Assembly: GCA_023386815.1 (NCBI GenBank)
Contig: JAEWIZ010000011.1
Coordinates: forward strand, 1 to 32,588
Direction: 5' to 3'
Length of the DNA stretch: 32,588 bases
Origin: Bacillota bacterium
Lineage (GTDB): Bacteria > Bacillota > Clostridia > Lachnospirales > Lachnospiraceae
A model generated the notes under the pieces. That model searched no databases and was not told the origin of the DNA. It worked only from the letters and a program-made list of their open reading frames with translations. Numbering within the stretch: the first letter of the stretch is position 1; every line of letters begins with the position of its first letter. Below are positions 17,239-25,492 of this stretch, one piece after another. Position numbers and translations under genes: made by a program.

Positions 17239-18708
17239 ATGCTTTATATTGGTGTTGATTTAGGTACATCCTCAATAAAACTTTTGTTAATGGATGAGGA
17301 GGGAGATATCAAGAATATTGTTACAAGAGAGTATCCCCTGTACTTCCCCAAGCCAGGCTGGTCTGAGCAGAACCCGGAGGATTGGTATACTGCTTTGGTC
17401 GACGGTATTAAGGAATTAACCATTGAATGTGATAAATCTCAGATTGATGGTATCAGTTTTAGCGGACAGATGCATGGTATGGTTATTCTTGATGAGAATG
17501 ACAAGGTAATTCGCCCTGCAATCCTTTGGAATGATGGACGTACACAAGCGGAATGCGATTATCTAAATCTTGAAATCGGCAGAGAGAAGATCTCCAGCTA
17601 CACAGCAAATATGGCTTTAACCGGATTTACAGCTCCTAAGCTTCTATGGGTTAGAAATAATGAACCGGAGAATTTTGCTAAAATCGAAAAGGTTATGCTG
17701 CCAAAGGATTATGTAGCCTATAAATTATCAGGAGTACATTGTACTGATGTATCTGATGCATCTGGTATGTTATTACTAGACGTGAAGAACAAACGCTGGT
17801 CTCAGGAAATGCTTGAGTTATGTGGTCTAAAGGAAGAGCAAATGGCTAAAATTCATGAGTCCTTCCAGGTAGTTGGTAATATGACTGAGGCAGCAGCAAA
17901 AGAACTTGGCCTATCTACAACTATTAAGGTAATTGCAGGCGGCGGTGATCAGGCTGTTGCGGCTGTTGGTACAGGAACCGTTGGTGAAGGAAAATGTAAT
18001 GTATCTCTTGGTACTTCAGGAGTTGTATTTATTTCCTCAAAGGAATTTGCAGTGGATGATAACAATGCGCTTCATGCATTCGCACATGCAGATGGTAAAT
18101 ATCATTTCATGGGAGTAATGCTTTCTGCAGCAGCCTCAAATAAATGGTGGATGGATGACATCATTGGTACTAAGGAATACGCAAAGGAACAGAAAGAGAT
18201 CGGTGAGCTTGGAAAGAATCAGGTATTCTTCCTGCCTTATCTGATGGGGGAAAGAACCCCTCATAATAATCCAAATGCAAGAGGAACCTTTATCGGTATG
18301 ACCATGGATACAACACGTGCTGATATGACTCAGGCAGTGCTAGAGGGTGTTGCCTTTGCACTCCGTGATTCCTTTGAGATTACAAAATCTCTTGGGGTTG
18401 AGGTAGAACGCATTCGTATTAATGGTGGTGGTTCCAAGAGTCCTTTGTGGTGTAAGATTATTGCTGATGTCTTGAATGTTAAGGTAGATAAGATTAACAC
18501 CGAAGAAGGCCCTGCGTTTGGAGCGGCTATTTTAGCAGCTGTTGGTTGTGGTAAATATGCAACAGTGGAAGAAGCAACGGAGAAGTTAATTAAGGTAATT
18601 GAGACAACAGATCAAGATCAGGCTGCGGTTGAACGTTATAATAAGAAATATGAAATATTCAAAGAGCTGTATCCAACCTTAAAGGATACGTATAATAAAT
18701 TAGTATAA
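17239..18708 (+). CDS. xylB: Xylulokinase
   Basis: A 489-residue FGGY-family sugar kinase that phosphorylates D-xylulose to xylulose 5-phosphate for the pentose phosphate pathway. The N-terminal phosphate-binding loop is IGVDLGTSSIKLLL. PGWSEQNPEDWY, SFSGQMHGMVILD and ILWNDGRT are characteristic of XylB, and MHG is in the substrate pocket. The catalytic base is D237 in AGGGDQAVAAVG. The C-terminal ATP part has LEGVAFALRDS and INGGGSKSPLWCKIIADVL. Length is typical. The ribosome binding site GAAAGGAG (17219-17226) lies 12 bases before the ATG, slightly far, and is inside a stable hairpin. No xylose isomerase gene is adjacent. Control by the divergent ROK repressor is likely. Confidence 0.93.
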   Translation: MLYIGVDLGTSSIKLLLMDEEGDIKNIVTREYPLYFPKPGWSEQNPEDWYTALVDGIKELTIECDKSQIDGISFSGQMHGMVILDENDKVIRPAILWNDGRTQAECDYLNLEIGREKISSYTANMALTGFTAPKLLWVRNNEPENFAKIEKVMLPKDYVAYKLSGVHCTDVSDASGMLLLDVKNKRWSQEMLELCGLKEEQMAKIHESFQVVGNMTEAAAKELGLSTTIKVIAGGGDQAVAAVGTGTVGEGKCNVSLGTSGVVFISSKEFAVDDNNALHAFAHADGKYHFMGVMLSAAASNKWWMDDIIGTKEYAKEQKEIGELGKNQVFFLPYLMGERTPHNNPNARGTFIGMTMDTTRADMTQAVLEGVAFALRDSFEITKSLGVEVERIRINGGGSKSPLWCKIIADVLNVKVDKINTEEGPAFGAAILAAVGCGKYATVEEATEKLIKVIETTDQDQAAVERYNKKYEIFKELYPTLKDTYNKLV

Positions 18709-18719
18709 CGAAAAATAAA

Positions 18720-18770
18720 GCAGCAAGCTGATTCATGAAATATGAAAAGATGAATCTGCTTGCTGCGTTT
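18720..18770 (+). terminator. xylB terminator
   Basis: GCAGCAAGCTGATTCAT pairs with ATGAATCTGCTTGCTGC with one mismatch (17 positions), 12 bases after the stop codon. The T-run after it is short. Confidence 0.65.
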
Positions 18771-18781
18771 ACATTCTTATA

Positions 18782-18820
18782 TAAAACGAGGCTGTTTCAT
18801 TGTGAAACAGCCTCGTTTTA
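18782..18820. terminator. Second, perfect bidirectional hairpin after xylB
   Basis: Two perfect 18-base arms beginning TAAAACGAGG flank a 3-base loop, followed by an AT run. It contains GAGGCTGTT, also seen in the hairpin after purC (23818-23843), suggesting a recurring terminator type in this genome. Confidence 0.75.
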
Positions 18821-18902
18821 TATATACTCATTAAATGAAAGTGTGAAAAGCGATTTTAGTTACAACTTTAGTATGTTGAAATGTTTTCCGGTATTGTAGT
18901 AA

Positions 18903-19076
18903 TTAGTGCTTTTTAAAGATACCCCGCATCATGTGTTTTTCTTTCTTCGAGGTTGCATTCATCTGATTGAAAAAATATTCGCAATAAGCATACCTCTCGG
19001 AGGTAATCCAATTAGGTGATACATTTGTATAATATTCTGGGGTATAAATCGAAGAATTTGTGCTGTTGATATACAT
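18903..19076 (-). CDS. Small protein of unknown function, 57 residues
   Basis: A short ORF that I do not recognise. It begins MYINSTNSSIYTPEYY and ends in a basic tail with MMRGIFKKH. It is rich in Tyr, Asn and Ser, has one Cys and no transmembrane segment or signal peptide. The start is well supported: GAGGAGG at 19084-19090 is 7 bases from the ATG at 19076, while an upstream in-frame ATG has no such site. This strong ribosome binding site is the best reason to call it real. It is divergent from the PucR-like regulator and faces the xylB terminator hairpins. Confidence 0.55.
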   Translation of the reverse strand: MYINSTNSSIYTPEYYTNVSPNWITSERYAYCEYFFNQMNATSKKEKHMMRGIFKKH

Positions 19077-19267
19077 ATGATTTCCTCCTCTATTATAGTG
19101 CATAAGCATTTGGTTTCGAACTATTTCCTTGTTATGACTATATTATATTATGAAATTGACTTTCTGTATATAATCTGATAATCTAAAAATAAACGAAAAT
19201 ATTGTGTTGATGATACGAAACATATGTTCGATTAAAAAGTGGATTTTTTAATGGGGATGGTGATAGG

Positions 19268-20488
19268 GTGGCAATTCGTTTTTGGGAGATTTATGAAGAG
19301 ACTAAGGATACCTTTCGTCTTCGGATTATCGCAGGGAAGGCCGGGATGGATACGGTTGTCAGCTGGGTGCACATGCTGGAGGATGAAACGATCGTATCGA
19401 GATTTCACGGAGAGGAATTAGCGATTACTACCGGAATGAAGGCCGGTCAGCAGGATTGGTTGTTAAATCTGGTAAAAGAGATGCACAAGGATGAATGTGC
19501 AGGTATTATTATTAATACGGGAATGTATCTGACTGAGATTCCACAAGAAGTAATTGACTGGTGTGAGGAGCATAGATTCCCGCTACTTGAAATGCCTTGG
19601 GAGATCTCCATAACCGGATTAATTCAGGATTACTGTATGAGAATAATTGATCAGATGCAGTCAGAGAAGAAGGTAAGTAATGCATTTCGTGAAGTGTTTC
19701 AGGGAAGAGGAAATGTGGCAGAGGTTATGCAAATTCTGGAGCAAAGGTTCGATATTGAAGGAGCCTTTCAGATTTTCTGTATACATGTGAAGAAATCAGC
19801 GGTAGAAGAAGTGGATTTTAATCATGCAGCTTTTAAGCTAGAGAATGTATTTGGTCTGTGGAAGGGGAAAATAGCGTACGTAAGCAATAAGAAGATTAAT
19901 ATTTCCTACGGTCTGATCCGTATGGAAGATTCCTTAGTGCTGGTGCTAAATAATTTGGAGGATCGTTACGACAAAGATTTACCTGAGCTAATAGTGCAGA
20001 GTTTTGCCTATTTTAAAGATAAGCATCAGTTCTTCTTGGGCATCGGACCTAGAATGTTAAATGTAAGTAGCCTCCCGGTCTGCTACAAAAGAGCCCGGAC
20101 TGCCATGAAAATGGCGATAGGAACAGGAAGGGAGGTAGTATATTTTAAGGAAATGGGGTTCTACCAGCTTCTATTTTCTATTGATGATACAGAAATACTT
20201 ACGAACTATGCCAATGAAATTCTAGGTAAACTGGAACAATATGATATAGAGCATAACTCATCGTATGTTGAAACCTTGAGAAGCTATATTAAAAATGATC
20301 GAAGTCTGCTGCGTGTAGCTGATGATACCTTTACTCATAGGAATACGGTAAACTACCGCATTCAAAATATCAAGAAAATACTAGGCTGTGAGTTGAATGA
20401 TTCCAAAGAAATGTTTCCGTATCAGGTAGCATTTTATATCAGGGATATTGAGAAGAAGGTACAGATTCAAGAAGCTGGTTCTGAGTAA
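19268..20488 (+). CDS. PucR-family transcriptional regulator
   Basis: A 406-residue regulator. The N-terminal part (about 10-120) matches the PucR ligand-sensing domain (GMDTVVSWVHMLED, ELAITTGMK, GIIINTGMYL). A GGDEF-like/CdaR-type middle follows, and the C-terminal helix-turn-helix (about 345-395) reads VADDTFTHRNTVNYRIQNIKKILG, the HTH_30 signature. In Bacillus, PucR controls purine catabolism; here the purine synthesis genes lie within a few kilobases downstream, but a direct link is not shown. The start is a GTG with GGGGATGG upstream at about 19253-19260. The gene stands alone between its own promoter region and an AT-rich terminator. Confidence 0.85.
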   Translation: MAIRFWEIYEETKDTFRLRIIAGKAGMDTVVSWVHMLEDETIVSRFHGEELAITTGMKAGQQDWLLNLVKEMHKDECAGIIINTGMYLTEIPQEVIDWCEEHRFPLLEMPWEISITGLIQDYCMRIIDQMQSEKKVSNAFREVFQGRGNVAEVMQILEQRFDIEGAFQIFCIHVKKSAVEEVDFNHAAFKLENVFGLWKGKIAYVSNKKINISYGLIRMEDSLVLVLNNLEDRYDKDLPELIVQSFAYFKDKHQFFLGIGPRMLNVSSLPVCYKRARTAMKMAIGTGREVVYFKEMGFYQLLFSIDDTEILTNYANEILGKLEQYDIEHNSSYVETLRSYIKNDRSLLRVADDTFTHRNTVNYRIQNIKKILGCELNDSKEMFPYQVAFYIRDIEKKVQIQEAGSE

Positions 20489-20507
20489 ATGTAACATGAA
20501 ATTAGGC

Positions 20508-20537
20508 TCAAAAAAAGAATGCAGTACCTTTTTTTGA
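20508..20537. terminator. Terminator after the PucR-like gene
   Basis: TCAAAAAAAG and CTTTTTTTGA are perfect 10-base arms with a 10-base loop, providing a U-run in either direction. Confidence 0.65.
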
Positions 20538-20650
20538 ACACAGGAATGGAAGCAGCAAGATCTTAGATTTTTGATTTACAATTTGATTGCCTGAATTATT
20601 TGTGCTACAATGATTGGGCTAAGAAAAAAGAAAAATACAGTACGAATTTG

Positions 20651-20710
20651 AGTTACTATGTAACATAATGAAGCTAAGTCTGCGAAAAAGCAGTTCGAGT
20701 AACTGGCTTA
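20651..20710 (+). promoter_or_regulatory. Structured leader before the methyltransferase
   Basis: GTTAC (20652-20656) can pair with GTAAC at 20660-20664 or at 20699-20703. TAAGTC (20675-20680) pairs with GGCTTA (20705-20710, one G-U pair), and CTGC-GAAAAA-GCAG forms a small hairpin (20680-20693). The folds compete. I do not recognise the class. Confidence 0.35.
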
Positions 20711-20771
20711 TCTTTGTTGGGATTATATTTTAACGAACTACGATTTGGTGGTAGAGAAAGGAGCTGCTGTT

Positions 20772-21575
20772 ATGCAGCCTTATACAGGATTTGCTTCTGT
20801 CTATGATATGTTTATGGATAATGTTCCATACGAGGAATGGGCAGTTTATGTAAAAAAATTATTAGAGAAACATGGCATTCGGCAAGGATTAGTGTTGGAG
20901 CTTGGATGCGGGACTGGCAGCATGACCAGGCGGCTGGCCAATCAGGGTTTTGATATGATAGGAATTGATAATTCTGAGGAAATGCTGCAAGTGGCCAGGG
21001 AGAAAGGAAATGGCGACAATACAGGTATCCTTTACCTCTGTCAGGACATGAGAGAATTTGAGCTTTACGGAACAGTAGCAGCAGTAATCAGTGTGTGTGA
21101 TAGTATGAATTATATTTTGTCGGAGGAGGATCTGTTACAGGTCTTTAAGCTGGTAAATAACTATCTCGATCCAAATGGAGTGTTTATCTTTGATCTGGAT
21201 ACGCAATATGCCTACGAAGAAATATTAGGTGACAATACAATTGCAGAGAACAGAGAAGAGGGGAGCTTTATCTGGGAAAACACTTATTACGAAGAAGAGC
21301 TTGTCAATGAAATCAATCTTACGTTGTTCCTTCCTGAAAAGGGAGAAAAGGAGACGGAGGATCATAAACAGCAGTTATTCCGACGATACGAAGAAACTCA
21401 TTACCGTAAAGCTTATCCGATTAAGACGATCAAAAGATTACTTGAGGAAGCTGGGATGGAATGGGTAGCAGTCTATGAGGCTTTGACAGAGAAAAAGCCA
21501 AAAAAAGATTGTGAGAGAGTATATATTGTAGCCAGAGAAAGAAGACAAAAAAATAAATTATATATTGAAGCGTAA
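20772..21575 (+). CDS. Class I SAM-dependent methyltransferase
   Basis: A 267-residue Rossmann-fold methyltransferase. Motif I is VLELGCGTGSMTRRL (about 41-55), followed by FDMIGIDNSEEMLQVAR (motif II, acidic residue binding the SAM ribose) and LYLCQDMREFEL (motif III). The C-terminal half with PEKGEKETEDHKQQLFRR and KTIKRLLEEAGMEW resembles many uncharacterised Firmicutes methyltransferases of small molecules or tRNA. The target is unknown. GAAAGGAG (20755-20762) sets the ATG at 20772; the longer reading frame upstream is ignored because it overlaps this site. It sits 113 bases ahead of hslO and may be cotranscribed. Confidence 0.85.
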   Translation: MQPYTGFASVYDMFMDNVPYEEWAVYVKKLLEKHGIRQGLVLELGCGTGSMTRRLANQGFDMIGIDNSEEMLQVAREKGNGDNTGILYLCQDMREFELYGTVAAVISVCDSMNYILSEEDLLQVFKLVNNYLDPNGVFIFDLDTQYAYEEILGDNTIAENREEGSFIWENTYYEEELVNEINLTLFLPEKGEKETEDHKQQLFRRYEETHYRKAYPIKTIKRLLEEAGMEWVAVYEALTEKKPKKDCERVYIVARERRQKNKLYIEA

Positions 21576-21688
21576 GGTTATCTTGATATGGGCAAAAATA
21601 AGGATAACTAGAATAATTATTGTTCTGTCTTTTAAGAACAGAACTTGTAGTTTGTAATATCTCATTCTGAGATGATATGGAGGTTTTC

Positions 21689-22567
21689 ATGACGGATTAT
21701 ATTATTCGTGCAAATGCAGCCGATAACCAGATTCGCGCATTTGCAGCAACAACAAGAGAATTAGTGGAGTATGCGAGGAGTATCCATGAAACAAGCCCTG
21801 TTGCAACCGCAGCTTTGGGGAGGCTATTAACAGCCGGGGCAATGATGGGAAGTATGATGAAAGGGGAAAATGACTTACTTACTCTTCAAATAAAAGGCAA
21901 CGGGCCGATCGGCGGTATCACGGTAACAGCGAATGCACAAGGTACCGTGAAGGGATATGCCTATAATCCAGAAGTACTCCTTCCTGCGAATGAAAAAGGG
22001 AAGCTGGATGTGGGTGGAGCTGTAGGAGAAGGAATTCTGAGTGTGATTAAGGATCTGGGGTTAAAGGAACCTTATGTTGGACAAACTCATTTGGTATCCG
22101 GTGAAATTGCTGAGGATTTAACTTATTATTTTGCAACCAGTGACCAGGTACCTTCGGTAGTAGCTTTGGGCGTTTTAATGAACAAGGATAACACAGTAAG
22201 AAGAGCAGGAGGCTTTATTATTCAGTTAATGCCCTTTGCCGAGGATTGGGTTATTGATATGCTGGAAAAGAAAGTGAATGGAATCTCCAGCATTACCTCT
22301 TTGCTGGATCAGGAGATGTCTCCGGAAGCTATCTTGGAATATATCCTTAGCGATGTAGGGTTAGAGATAACGGATAAGCTACCTACGAATTTTGAATGTA
22401 ATTGTACAAAGGAACGAGTGGAAAAAGCCATTATTTCGATTGGACAAAAGGACATTCAGGAAATGATTGATGATAATGAGCCGATTGAGGTGAACTGTCA
22501 TTTCTGTAATAAGCATTATCAATTTACTATTGATGAGCTGAAAGAGATGATTCATCAGGGTAGGTAA
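21689..22567 (+). CDS. hslO: Hsp33 redox-activated chaperone
   Basis: A 292-residue cytoplasmic holdase that is switched on by oxidative stress. It keeps unfolded proteins soluble when its zinc-binding cysteines form disulfides. The redox switch is visible: C237 and C239 (CNC) and C270 and C273 (CHFC) fit the CxC...CxxC pattern. The N-terminal domain has PVATAALGRLLTAGAMMG and GNGPIGGITVTANAQGTVKGY, both typical. The start is the ATG at 21689 because GGAGG (about 21679-21683) overlaps an earlier in-frame ATG. The gene is followed by a strong hairpin, so it ends its transcript. Confidence 0.95.
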   Translation: MTDYIIRANAADNQIRAFAATTRELVEYARSIHETSPVATAALGRLLTAGAMMGSMMKGENDLLTLQIKGNGPIGGITVTANAQGTVKGYAYNPEVLLPANEKGKLDVGGAVGEGILSVIKDLGLKEPYVGQTHLVSGEIAEDLTYYFATSDQVPSVVALGVLMNKDNTVRRAGGFIIQLMPFAEDWVIDMLEKKVNGISSITSLLDQEMSPEAILEYILSDVGLEITDKLPTNFECNCTKERVEKAIISIGQKDIQEMIDDNEPIEVNCHFCNKHYQFTIDELKEMIHQGR

Positions 22568-23102
22568 AAGCCGATATAATTTTGAACCGTTTTTAATAGT
22601 TGCATAGATTATAATTTAATCCCTTTCCCTTAGATTTTTATCTTAGGAAAGGGATTAAATCTATTTAAAGCGTATTAGCAATCAAGATAGAATTAGATTA
22701 GGATGCTGCTTTGATTTACATTAATTAGTAAAAATAGATGATACAGAAATCACCAAATATGAATATTTTTCCGCTTACAAATCATAAAAAATTGATTTAT
22801 AATTTATATTAATAAGTAGCATAAACCCCAGTAATATATGGGGTTTCAGCCAATTTCGGGAGCCATAAAATATGTCGGTAAAGGCCTTTCAAACTCCCTT
22901 TGATTTTGTGCATTTATACAAAATTATGCTTTTCACAACAGAAACAAACAAATACCTATTGCGGATTTTTAACGTTCATAATAAGATGAAAGGGTAACGA
23001 GCGGGATGCACAGCACAAGTGCAGCGCCTTTTAACGAAAGCAGAAAGCAGGCTTTCCTTAAGCATATATGGAGAATATAGAAAAGGATAGGTGGCAGTTG
23101 CA
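22568..23102. promoter_or_regulatory. hslO terminator and long purC leader
   Basis: A 535-base gene-free stretch. It holds the hslO hairpin (22614-22660), a purC promoter candidate with -10 TATAAT at 22798-22803 (weak -35 TTACAA, 17-base spacer), and about 290 nt of leader. In the leader, AAACCCC (22823-22829) pairs with GGGGTTT (22840-22846), GGGAG (22858-22862) with CTCCC (22894-22898), and TGCAC with GTGCA near 23007-23023. A purine riboswitch core is not convincing. Confidence 0.5.
22614..22660 (+). terminator. hslO terminator
   Basis: ATTTAATCCCTTTCC and GGAAAGGGATTAAAT form a perfect 15-bp stem downstream of hslO, followed by an AT-rich stretch without a long T-run. Confidence 0.7.
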
Positions 23103-23810
23103 ATGAATAAATTAGACATGCTCTATGAAGGAAAAGCGAAAAAGGTTTATAAGACAGACGTGGAAGACGTTTATATTGTAGACTACAAGGATGATGCGAC
23201 AGCATTTAACGGATTAAAGAAGGGTACCATATTAGGGAAGGGCGTTGTTAACAATAAAATGTCCAACCATATGATGAGCCTCCTTGAAAAGGAAGGTGTA
23301 CCTACTCACTTAGTGGAAGAACTAAGCGATCGTGAGACAGCGGTGAAAAAGGTAGAGATTGTCCCATTAGAAGTTATCGTTAGAAATGTATCAGCAGGCA
23401 GCTTTGCGAAGAAACTGGGCATGGAAGAGGGAATACGTTTAAAGGCACCAACCTTAGAGTTCTCTTATAAGGATGATGCACTAGGCGATCCTTTTATTAA
23501 TGATTATTACGCAATTGCTTTAGATTTGGCAACACAGGAAGAAATAGACCGTATTACTGAACTTGCATTTAAAGTAAATGAAGTTCTGTGCAAATATTTT
23601 GCATCCGTTGGAATTGACTTAATTGATTTTAAGATAGAGTTCGGCAGATGTAAGGGTGAGATAATCCTTGCGGATGAGATTTCTCCGGACACCTGCAGAC
23701 TTTGGGATATTTCAACCCATGACAAGCTGGATAAGGATCGTTTCCGTAGAGATTTGGGAAAAGTGGAAGATGCTTATCAGGAAGTGTTTAAACGTTTAGG
23801 CATACAATAG
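23103..23810 (+). CDS. purC: SAICAR synthetase
   Basis: A 235-residue enzyme joining CAIR and aspartate, with ATP, to form SAICAR in the eighth step of IMP synthesis. The start MNKLDMLYEGKAKKVYKTD, VEIVPLEVIVRNVSAGS and ISPDTCRLWD are all hallmark segments. Length equals the bacterial norm. I place the start at the ATG 23103, with AGGTGG at about 23089-23094 as ribosome binding site; an in-frame GTG at 23091 would give four extra residues and is less like the family. It is preceded by a long structured leader and followed by a hairpin, with purF and purB next. Confidence 0.95.
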   Translation: MNKLDMLYEGKAKKVYKTDVEDVYIVDYKDDATAFNGLKKGTILGKGVVNNKMSNHMMSLLEKEGVPTHLVEELSDRETAVKKVEIVPLEVIVRNVSAGSFAKKLGMEEGIRLKAPTLEFSYKDDALGDPFINDYYAIALDLATQEEIDRITELAFKVNEVLCKYFASVGIDLIDFKIEFGRCKGEIILADEISPDTCRLWDISTHDKLDKDRFRRDLGKVEDAYQEVFKRLGIQ

Positions 23811-23817
23811 AACAAAT

Positions 23818-23843
23818 GAGGCTGTTCAAAGTTGGACAGCCTC
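23818..23843 (+). terminator. Hairpin after purC
   Basis: GAGGCTGTTC and GGACAGCCTC form a 10-bp stem with one G-U pair, followed by only a weak T-run. It may attenuate rather than stop transcription into purF. Confidence 0.55.
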
Positions 23844-23904
23844 TTGCTGTTGGTTTACTGATTGGAATAGAGTAGTTTGGTTTGGATGAGAGGACGTGAA
23901 CCCC

Positions 23905-25341
23905 ATGTTTATGGAAAATAACAATTATGATCCGGATGAATTACATGAAGAATGTGGCGTATTTGGAGTATATGATCTGGACGGAAATGATGTTGTATCA
24001 ACAATATATTACGGATTGTTTGCACTGCAGCACAGAGGACAGGAAAGCTGCGGCATTGCAGTAAGTGATACCAAAGGACCAAAAGGTAAGGTAAAGGCCT
24101 GCAAGGGCATGGGTCTGGTGAGTGAGGTATTTACTCCTGAGCAGTTAGAAGGCTTAAGCGGTAATATTGGTGTTGGACATGTTCGGTATTCGACAGCAGG
24201 TGAGAGCAATATTAATAATACGCAACCTTTGGTATTAAATTACGTTAAGGGAACACTTGCCCTTGCACACAATGGAAATCTGGTAAACACACCGGTTCTT
24301 CGCCGGGAGCTTGAGTATACCGGAGCTATCTTTCAAACTACGATAGATTCTGAGGTAATTGCATATCATATCGCAAGAGAACGACTGAATACCGGCTCTG
24401 TCCAAGATGCTGTAGCGAGAGCTATGAAAAAACTCAGCGGTGCCTATTCACTGGTAATTATGAGCCCCAGAAAGTTAATCGGAGCCAGAGATCCCTTTGG
24501 TTTCCATCCTCTGGTTATTGGAAAAAGAGGAAATGCCTATATTCTGGCATCTGAAACAGCTGCTCTAAATGCAGCAGATGCAGAATTTGTACGTGATGTA
24601 TTGCCAGGAGAGGTTGTAATGATCAATCAGGACGGTATTCATTCCGATACTTCTCTTTGTGGACAACAGACAGCGAAGTGCATCTTTGAATATATATACT
24701 TTGCAAGGCCGGATACCCGCTTTGACGGCGTTAGTGTCTATAACTCCAGGATCATGGCAGGTAGAATTCTGGCTCAGAGCCATCCTGTTGATGCAGATGT
24801 TGTCGTTGGTGTACCGGATTCCGGTAATGCAGCAGCAATGGGTTACGCTTTGGAATCTAAGATTCCTTTTGGAATGGCCTTTGTGAAAAACAGCTATGTT
24901 GGCAGGACTTTTATAAAACCAAAGCAATCCATGCGCGCCTCCAGCGTTCGTATCAAATTAAATGTTCTTCCAGAAGTGGTTGCAGGAAAACGAGTGGTTA
25001 TGATTGATGACTCCATTGTGCGAGGAACCACCAGTGCAAAGATTGTCAAAATGTTAAAGAAGGCAGGAGCTACGGAGGTTCATGTAAGAATTAGCTCCCC
25101 TCCATTTTTATACCCCTGCTATTTTGGAACGGATGTTCCAACGGGGGATCAATTAATCGCCCATAATCACACGCTAGAAGAAATCCAGGAAATGTTAGCT
25201 GCAGATTCCCTGGGATATTTGGAAGTTGAGCGATTGAGCGATATGATTGGCGGAGATAAGGGATACTGTGATGCCTGTTTCACCGGTAAATACCCAATAG
25301 AGCCACCCAAGGAGGATATCCGAGGAGAATATGAGCTGTAG
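23905..25341 (+). CDS. purF: Amidophosphoribosyltransferase
   Basis: A 478-residue enzyme that starts purine synthesis by converting PRPP and glutamine to phosphoribosylamine. The Ntn glutaminase has its nucleophile at C17 in HEECGVFGV after a 16-residue propeptide, so the enzyme is probably matured by self-cleavage. The PRPP loop is VVMIDDSIVRGTTS. Cysteines C259, C405, C455 and C458 match the 4Fe-4S ligands of the Bacillus-type enzyme, so it is likely oxygen-sensitive. I prefer the ATG at 23905 with GAGAGGA at 23888-23894; a GTG three codons upstream (23896) is too close to that site. Confidence 0.95.
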   Translation: MFMENNNYDPDELHEECGVFGVYDLDGNDVVSTIYYGLFALQHRGQESCGIAVSDTKGPKGKVKACKGMGLVSEVFTPEQLEGLSGNIGVGHVRYSTAGESNINNTQPLVLNYVKGTLALAHNGNLVNTPVLRRELEYTGAIFQTTIDSEVIAYHIARERLNTGSVQDAVARAMKKLSGAYSLVIMSPRKLIGARDPFGFHPLVIGKRGNAYILASETAALNAADAEFVRDVLPGEVVMINQDGIHSDTSLCGQQTAKCIFEYIYFARPDTRFDGVSVYNSRIMAGRILAQSHPVDADVVVGVPDSGNAAAMGYALESKIPFGMAFVKNSYVGRTFIKPKQSMRASSVRIKLNVLPEVVAGKRVVMIDDSIVRGTTSAKIVKMLKKAGATEVHVRISSPPFLYPCYFGTDVPTGDQLIAHNHTLEEIQEMLAADSLGYLEVERLSDMIGGDKGYCDACFTGKYPIEPPKEDIRGEYEL

Positions 25342-25492
25342 CATAAAATCAAAATTATAGGTTGATAAATGTAAAGGTTGATTATAGAATAAGTTGGTAG
25401 AAGAAAAGCTTATTTAAAGAAAGCTTATTTAATAATGCTTATTGAATTAAAGCTGAAACTGAAAAGCTGATATAAGAAAGAGGTATTCAAAA

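Noticed and set aside
22820..22900. Purine riboswitch upstream of purC
   Set aside because: A UAUAUGG-like loop and stem are suggestive, but the UUUCUACC joining segment and the GACUAUG end are missing.
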